DNA of 22,794 nucleotides from assembly GCA_026770585.1 (NCBI GenBank), contig MU646373.1:97300-120093 (forward strand). Direction: 5' to 3'. Positions within the stretch are counted from its first letter, which is position 1. Each line of letters opens with the position of its first letter. Positions 20,301 to 22,794 of this stretch are shown in pieces. Below the pieces are notes generated by a model. It worked only from the letters and a program-made list of their open reading frames with translations, made no database searches and had not been told where the DNA came from. The stretch is from Baffinella frigidus. Lineage: Eukaryota > Cryptophyceae > Cryptomonadales > Baffinellaceae. Position numbers and translations under genes: made by a program.

Positions 20301-22076
20301 GACTTGCGTTCCCCTCGGTGGCCTACGAGGGTTTCGTTGCCCCCGGATTCTGGGGTGTTACGTGACCAGTTTGCATTGGAAAAATGCTTAAGTTAATTGT
20401 GTTGAGGTAAGTTGAATTTTGATGAACGGTTCGTAGTTCACTGTGTGGATTAAGGAGTTCGCTGGGACTACTTAACAACCCAGACCTGTACCGTAGAGAT
20501 ATATATTGCCATGCCGCAAAAGAAAGCCCAGAAAAACGTCAACATATGACGGTGGTTGAAGCAGACGCTCACAATCGATCCGAGCAGCCCACAGAAAGCC
20601 GCCCACATAAATATCGATCTGAGCCGCCCACGGAAAACAACAACCAACACATTGACCAGCTGCCTACAAAGACAACATCCCACAAATCGCAGCTTCGCCG
20701 TGTCCCTGGGGCACACGCGTGTGGCTCATGGCGCAGGGCGCCGGGCTGGTTTCGTCCGGAAACGGTGATGAGCCCGCGGGCCTACCGTAGACACATACCG
20801 CACACCAGTCACCCTGTAATCGAGGAGAGTTCGGAAATCGAGGAGAGTATCGGAATAGCGTGTGGAGGACGTGCATTTGGACAAGAACCGGCGGCATAAC
20901 CAAGATGATTTGAGCGCCGAGCACGCAGTTTGATAAGAGTACACAGTTTGGGAAGAGCAAGGTTCAGGGAGGCAACAGCGCTGACGCGGCCGTCCTTGCT
21001 AAGCATGAAGTTAGGGGAAACGCAACGCGCAGCGAGCAGAGGGAGGGACCAGAGCTGACGCGGCTGAAGTGTGTACGGGTCTGCTAGCTGTTCCACGGCA
21101 CTGGTTTCGGGAGGGACCAGCGCTGATGCGGGCGTCCTTGCTAATCACGCAGGTTGGGAAACGCAATGGTCAGCCAAGTGGTTGAGGGAGGGAACAGCGC
21201 TGACGCGACCATCCTTGCGATCGCCAAAACAACTTGCGCGTTGAGCGCTATGTCCTTGCTGAGAATGCAGTTTGGGCAAACGCAATGCGCGACACGCAAT
21301 GGGTAGCGAGCAGAGTGGGTGACCAGCGCTGACGCGGAGGTGGGGGGTGGTTGAGGGAGGGAGGTGGTTGCGGGGGCGGACCAGCGCTGACGCGGCCGGC
21401 GCGTCCGGTGCGTTGCTGGGCCTGCGCCTTCGACACGGGCGTCTCCTGCTCGCAACCACACGTTGTGAGAGCTGCTCTTTCCGAGCGCGGCGCAATGCAC
21501 GCGGTTGAGAACGAGTCAGTTGTGAGGGCAGCTCTCGGCCACGTGAGTGGCGCAGGTTGGCGCGTCCGGTGCGCTGCTGGGCCTGCGCCTTCGAAACAGG
21601 CGTCTCCTGCTTGTAAGCACACGTTTTCACGTGAGTGGGTGACGCAGGTTTCGACCACGCAGACGCTTCCACGTCAGTTGCCCAGGTTTCGCGAAGCCAG
21701 CATTTCACAACCGCCCTGTGCCCAGCGTTGGCAAATGTCTCGCTCTGGCTCAGTTAGTCTGGTCTGCTCAAAATGAGGAGGCTGGAAGTTGATCTTCTGG
21801 TTATGTGGTACACATCCGTCAAGTATGTCCGGTAGTACAAAACGAAAATGGTTTGAGCCCTCACTATACAGAAACGCTCCAATGTCGCCCTGACCCTGAT
21901 ATACTTTTTATCAGCGGATACAGTTGATGGCATGTGAGGCGGGGGGGAGGGACCTGGAGGCACTCCATGTCGATGGTGGGCTGGTAGAACTTGGCCTTGA
22001 CGAGGCCGTTGTCGATGATGTATCGAATGCCGTCGATCGTGATCGATGATTCTGCGATGTTCGTCGCCAGCACCAC
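13605..22076 (-). CDS. DEAH-box RNA helicase (DHX33-like), C-terminal twelve exons
   Basis: Exons in transcript order: 22076-21954, 21445-21382, 20280-20194, 19576-19440, 18906-18811, 18605-18528, 17880-17830, 16901-16776, 15783-15742, 15043-14972, 14238-14137, 13685-13605 (TGA stop). Phases agree at all eleven joins; 352 aa. The 5' exons with motifs I-IV lie beyond the right edge. Seen: motif V ATNIAESSITI; motif VI QRTGRAGR; winged-helix/ratchet region (VLQLKIMGIDNL, ALEQLFCLGAID, LGQRMASLPLEP, AMLSVDSIF, DGDHLTFLQVYNAW, WCSQHFVNARSM); OB-fold end (EEVFIHPTSSLF, YMRNCTVID). Family knowledge: these NTP-driven 3'-5' RNA helicases act in splicing, ribosome biogenesis or translation. Similarity is strongest to DHX33 as I recall it (VDSIFVNPSSKRDEAQ region, end of OB-fold), but the subfamily is not certain. 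Every donor is G|GT and eleven of twelve exons start with G. Exon 9 is only 42 nt. Many exons have truncated copies in adjacent introns, listed separately. Confidence 0.9.
13911..13996. repeat. TC microsatellite
   Basis: (TC)n with CG interruptions, in helicase intron 11. Open frames rich in Ser/Leu or Arg/Glu here are artefacts. Confidence 0.95.
14093..14130 (+). repeat. Short telomere-like stretch
   Basis: CTCTAAACCCCACACCCTGC and neighbours, at the donor side of helicase intron 11. It is C-rich on +, so G-rich on the sense strand: the only intronic array here that breaks the orientation rule. Confidence 0.55.
14248..14358 (-). repeat. Telomere-like array, CCCTCAA type (sense strand)
   Basis: On + it reads GGGTTGA repeated, then GGGTTAA. 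On the helicase sense strand it is C-rich and ends about 10 nt before the exon 11 acceptor (14240-14239), in the place of a pyrimidine tract. Confidence 0.9.
14403..14438. repeat. Hairpin with 13-bp arms
   Basis: AGGATTCCTGACG (14403-14415) and CGTCAGGAATCCT (14426-14438), 10-nt GACG-rich loop, in helicase intron 10. Confidence 0.75.
14491..14543. repeat. Tandem duplication, 28-nt period
   Basis: AAGGGTGCAGTGCAGCGCAC and AAGGGTGCAGTACATCGCAC, each followed by GTTTC, in direct tandem in helicase intron 10. Confidence 0.75.
14557..14711. repeat. Direct repeat with 111-nt spacing in helicase intron 10
   Basis: CACGGCCACGCTGAGAGAGA through TCTACGCGGGATG occurs at 14557-14601 and again at about 14669-14711. 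Each is followed by a C-run. Between the copies lies the duplicated 3' end of helicase exon 10. Confidence 0.85.
14638..14668 (-). pseudogene. Copy of the 3' end and donor of helicase exon 10
   Basis: Matches 14968-14998 with one base change. On the minus strand it reads LSPDGRCCK followed by a GT, where the real exon has LSPDGRCYK. It lies 3' of the real exon in transcript order, so it is a spare donor, unlike the acceptor-side copies at other exons. Confidence 0.85.
14824..14865. repeat. Hairpin with 15-bp perfect arms
   Basis: TTGGTCACGTTACTG (14824-14838) and its complement (14851-14865), 12-nt loop, in helicase intron 10. Confidence 0.8.
15184..15307. mobile_element. Foldback element (MITE-like) in helicase intron 9
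   Basis: 27-nt terminal inverted repeats (15184-15210 and 15281-15307) with one mismatch, starting TACAGGGGTACCTCG. A core with CCTAGG, CGTAGGGCCCTATGCAT and TAGGGTCCTAGG resembles the elements at 13242 and 15434. TA at both ends may be the target duplication. Confidence 0.8.
15434..15580. mobile_element. Second foldback element in helicase intron 9
   Basis: 27-nt inverted repeats (15434-15460 and 15554-15580) with two mismatches, starting AACGACCC. The inner part holds GGACCA, CCTACCGTGAGAGGTAGG and CCTAGGACCAGGTCCTAGG. It lies 126 nt from the previous element; the termini differ but the core motifs are shared. Confidence 0.8.
16191..16640. repeat. Direct repeat pair in helicase intron 8
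   Basis: GCAACTCAGTACGGGGCT ... GCCCCAGGGCCCTCACTCTC at 16202-16271 recurs at 16562-16609 with deletions. Each copy is followed by CGTCC and a TTCCCTG motif. The 16300-16460 repeat lies between them. Confidence 0.7.
16300..16460. repeat. Dispersed repeat R2, copy 1
   Basis: About 150 nt (CTCGGTGGGC ... GGTGTTACGTGACCAATTTG ... GTAAGTTGACTTTTGATGAA ... GTTCGTAGTCCACCGTGTGG) matching 20311-20460 in the same orientation, 4 kb away, in another intron of the helicase gene. Confidence 0.85.
16686..16790 (-). repeat. Tandem repeats continuing from the exon 8 donor
   Basis: A GTTGGCAGNGGCNCTGAGAT-like unit of about 29 nt occurs four times. The last unit includes the end of helicase exon 8 and its donor (16776/16775), so the donor-proximal sequence is repeated into the intron. 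Confidence 0.8.
16930..17000. repeat. Repeat R3, copy 1
   Basis: GGGCAAGGCTTTGTGGCC, a G-run, then CTCTTCTCAAGCCGA. Matched by 17577-17631 (ACAAGGGTTTGTGGCC, G-run, CTCCTCTCAAGCCGA). Both lie in helicase intron 7. Confidence 0.75.
17104..17133 (-). pseudogene. Truncated upstream copy of helicase exon 8 start
   Basis: On the minus strand an AG is followed by GTGTACAGTACAACGCGTGAGTG; the real exon starts GTGTACAACGCGTGGGTGGAG (at 16901). A 5-nt AGTAC insertion (a duplication of GTAC-like sequence) shifts the frame and gives a stop seven codons in. Confidence 0.65.
17338..17377. repeat. TTC/TCT trinucleotide repeat
   Basis: (TTC)n with one ATCATC interruption, in helicase intron 7. Confidence 0.9.
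17577..17631. repeat. Repeat R3, copy 2
   Basis: Second copy of the G-run-containing segment at 16930-17000, about 640 nt away, same intron. Confidence 0.75.
17708..17805. repeat. AAG/A-rich tract
   Basis: (AAG)n grading into A-rich sequence; on the helicase sense strand it is a long TTC/T tract just after exon 7, in intron 7. Confidence 0.9.
18021..18067. repeat. Hairpin with 21-bp arms next to the exon 7 copy
   Basis: Arms CCTCGGTGTACTCGGTCATG+A (18021-18041) and 18047-18067 pair with one mismatch around GGTGG. The right arm stops 1 nt before the duplicated exon 7 segment at 18069, suggesting a linked origin such as template switching (inference). Confidence 0.85.
18069..18140 (-). pseudogene. 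Truncated upstream copy of helicase exon 7 start and acceptor
   Basis: On the minus strand 18095-18069 reads ARAHLLHAD against AHAHLLHAD at the start of real exon 7, preceded by an AG and about 45 nt of matching intron. After nine codons it diverges into the hairpin at 18021-18067. The real counterpart is 17853-17925. Confidence 0.9.
18130..18345. repeat. Degenerate tandem GGGATATTTCAGAGCGTTG repeat
   Basis: About eight loose units of GGGATATTTCAGAGCG / GAAATATTTCAGACCG, in helicase intron 6. They share the CAATATCTCAGAGCG motif that sits before exon 7 and its copy, so the array may have grown from there. Confidence 0.75.
19074..19139 (-). pseudogene. Truncated upstream copy of helicase exon 5
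   Basis: On the minus strand an AG is followed by 21 codons, VTDLGQRMASLPLEPSLAKL with a final L, then TAA. Real exon 5 (18906-18811) reads the same except Y for L at one place and continues for eleven more codons. The surrounding intron is duplicated too (18910-19080 against 19140-19265, including a CG-repeat and CACATGA-CAGGG/AAGG segment). The copy lies 5' of the real exon in transcript order. Confidence 0.95.
19645..19672 (-). pseudogene. Truncated upstream copy of helicase exon 4 acceptor
   Basis: Minus strand GTCTGTCTTGCAG|GCACGGTGCTGC, against GTCTGTTTTGCAG|GCACGGTTCTGC at real exon 4 (start 19576). Only the acceptor and the first dozen exon bases are copied, 80 nt away. Confidence 0.85.
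19949..20180 (-). repeat. Degenerate telomere-like array in helicase intron 3
   Basis: On + it is GGGTTTGG, GGGTTTC, GGGTTTA and similar; C-rich on the sense strand. It begins about 13 nt after the exon 3 donor. Confidence 0.9.
20311..20460. repeat. Dispersed repeat R2, copy 2
   Basis: Matches 16300-16460. It lies 30 nt upstream (sense) of the exon 3 acceptor. The match may extend weakly through the acceptor: the copy at 16285 also has a minus-strand GCGCAG followed by GGAAAATG, against GCGCAG|GCAAATGC here. Confidence 0.85.
20461..21381. other. Helicase intron 2, local repeats only
   Basis: No exon recognised. A loose repeat with words GGGAGGGACCAGCGCTGACGCG, CCTTGCT and GCAACG recurs about six times from 20965 to 21390, up to the exon 2 donor at 21381, which sits inside the same motif (ACCAGCGCTGACGCGG). 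Confidence 0.7.
21559..21606 (-). pseudogene. Truncated upstream copy of helicase exon 2
   Basis: On the minus strand AG is followed by 16 codons, ETPVSKAQAQQRTGRA, identical in protein to the start of real exon 2 (21445-21382), then diverges exactly within motif VI. The flanking intron bases CTCCTGCTNGNAA are also shared. The copy lies 5' of the real exon; using it would break the motif VI arginine finger segment. Confidence 0.95.
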
Positions 22077-22238
22077 CTGGATTGGGTGCCGTCAACGAAA
22101 GTCAACAAAAGTGTCTCAAGTTGAGCGCCCGGGATGGACACTTTCGATGATCAGACCACTTTCTAGCTCTGCCTGAGTTAATCTGGTCTCCTCATCTTGA
22201 GGAGACCAGAACTTGATACCCGTATTTTCCGGTACACA
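21738..22238. repeat. Direct repeats flanking helicase exon 1 of this window
   Basis: CTCTGGCTCAGTTAGTCTGGTCTGCTCA ... GGTACACATCCGTCAAG at 21741-21821 recurs at 22163-22236 with changes. The repeats bracket the exon at 21954-22076, with a hairpin (TCTCCTCATCTTGAGGAGA) inside the right copy. Confidence 0.8.
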
Positions 22239-22384
22239 TCCGTCAACGTTGGGTGTGAGCACGATGAGTCATTGCGAGTGAGGCAAAGGCAGACAGCGTC
22301 CGCGTGCTGCAGAAAGCATTCGGGAAATCACGAGTCGCTGCCTAGGACACGTCACCACTCGCACTCTCGCTGGGAGCCGGCCCC

Positions 22385-22443
22385 GAGAGTGGACCACTTA
22401 GTGGGCACTAAGTGGACCAGTTGCGAGCTGGTGGTCCACTCTC
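22385..22443. repeat. Nested three-way inverted repeat
   Basis: Outer 13-bp arms GAGAGTGGACCAC (22385-22397) and 22431-22443 enclose two smaller hairpins, CTTAGTG/CACTAAG (22397-22412) and ACCAG/CTGGT (22416-22432). It could form a cruciform or a folded RNA. It sits upstream of the first helicase exon seen here. Confidence 0.75.
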
Positions 22444-22476
22444 AGGCCCCGCTATTGCCAATGGTGTTCAAAAGTG

Positions 22477-22531
22477 CACTCTCTCTCGCGCGCGTTCGTT
22501 CTCGCGCTCTCTGTCTCAGTCTCAGTCTCAG

Positions 22532-22602
<71 letters not shown>

Positions 22603-22643
22603 TTCTCTCTGTCTCTCTCTTTCTCTCTGTCTCTATTTTCTAG

Positions 22644-22698
<55 letters not shown>
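22477..22698. repeat. Compound microsatellite (CT)n, (CA)n, (TA)n
   Basis: CT-rich 22477-22640 with a (CA)n insert at 22582-22602, then about 28 TA units at 22643-22698. No gene; open frames here are low-complexity artefacts. Confidence 0.95.
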
Positions 22699-22699
<1 letters not shown>

Positions 22700-22794
22700 G
22701 GGAGCGTGAAAATTCTTGTGTGTGTGGCCTATATATGATAGATGGACGGCTTATTTGGACGTGACGGTAGTAACTTTTTGTACCGGCTTGTACC

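Noticed and set aside
21145-21708. 187-codon open frame on -
   Set aside because: Passes over exon 2 and its copy in part, but in other frames gives Arg/Pro-rich text from GC-rich repeats; only exon 2 fits the family.
22385-22443. Cloverleaf-like fold as a tRNA gene
   Set aside because: No GGTTCRA-type B-box, no proper anticodon arm, wrong length.

Overview
This is a eukaryotic nuclear window. It carries no bacterial-style compact genes or operons. Coding sequence comes in short exons of 42-195 nt, separated by introns of roughly 200-920 nt that are full of repeats. I rebuilt the genes by eye, joining exons where family motifs, splice sites and reading phase all agreed. Telomere-like arrays of the plant/alga/dinoflagellate type (CCCTAAA and variants), a splice-site context of G|GT...AG|G, GC-rich third codon positions and very intron-dense housekeeping genes suggest a protist or microalga. 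A dinoflagellate, chromerid or similar alga are candidates, but the sequence alone does not settle which.

Layout. (1) 319-3593, + strand: 3' part of a class III nucleotide cyclase domain gene, seven exons, whose transition-state residues look replaced. (2) 3804-5923, +: a tentative four-exon gene of unknown function. (3) About 5.9-10.9 kb: gene-poor, with a long degenerate telomere-like array (6328-6840), one GC-rich open segment (7486-7812), a near-perfect 130-nt foldback (7937-8066) and a dispersed repeat family built around AGGTCCTTT and a ~350-nt unit. (4) 11292-13104, +: a five-exon SET-domain gene complete through its post-SET cysteines, with one GC-AG intron. (5) 13605-22076, - strand and running off the right edge: the last twelve exons (352 aa) of a DEAH-box RNA helicase, most like DHX33. 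The SET and helicase genes converge, about 500 bp apart, with a small TA-flanked foldback element between them.

The most interesting signal is in the helicase gene, with one case in the cyclase gene. Many exons have a second, truncated copy of one exon boundary in the neighbouring intron. Usually it is the 3' splice site plus the first 7-66 nt of the exon, placed on the 5' (transcript) side of the real exon. I see this clearly or probably for helicase exons 2, 4, 5, 7 and 8 and cyclase exon 3, with a donor-side copy for helicase exon 10. Some copies lead quickly to a stop codon, so they could act as decoy or poison splice sites, or simply record how the introns grew. Telomere-like arrays inside introns are also almost always C-rich on the sense strand, whichever way the gene points.

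No tRNA, rRNA, CRISPR array or prokaryotic regulatory element was recognised. Exon joins are predictions; cDNA or RNA reads would settle them.
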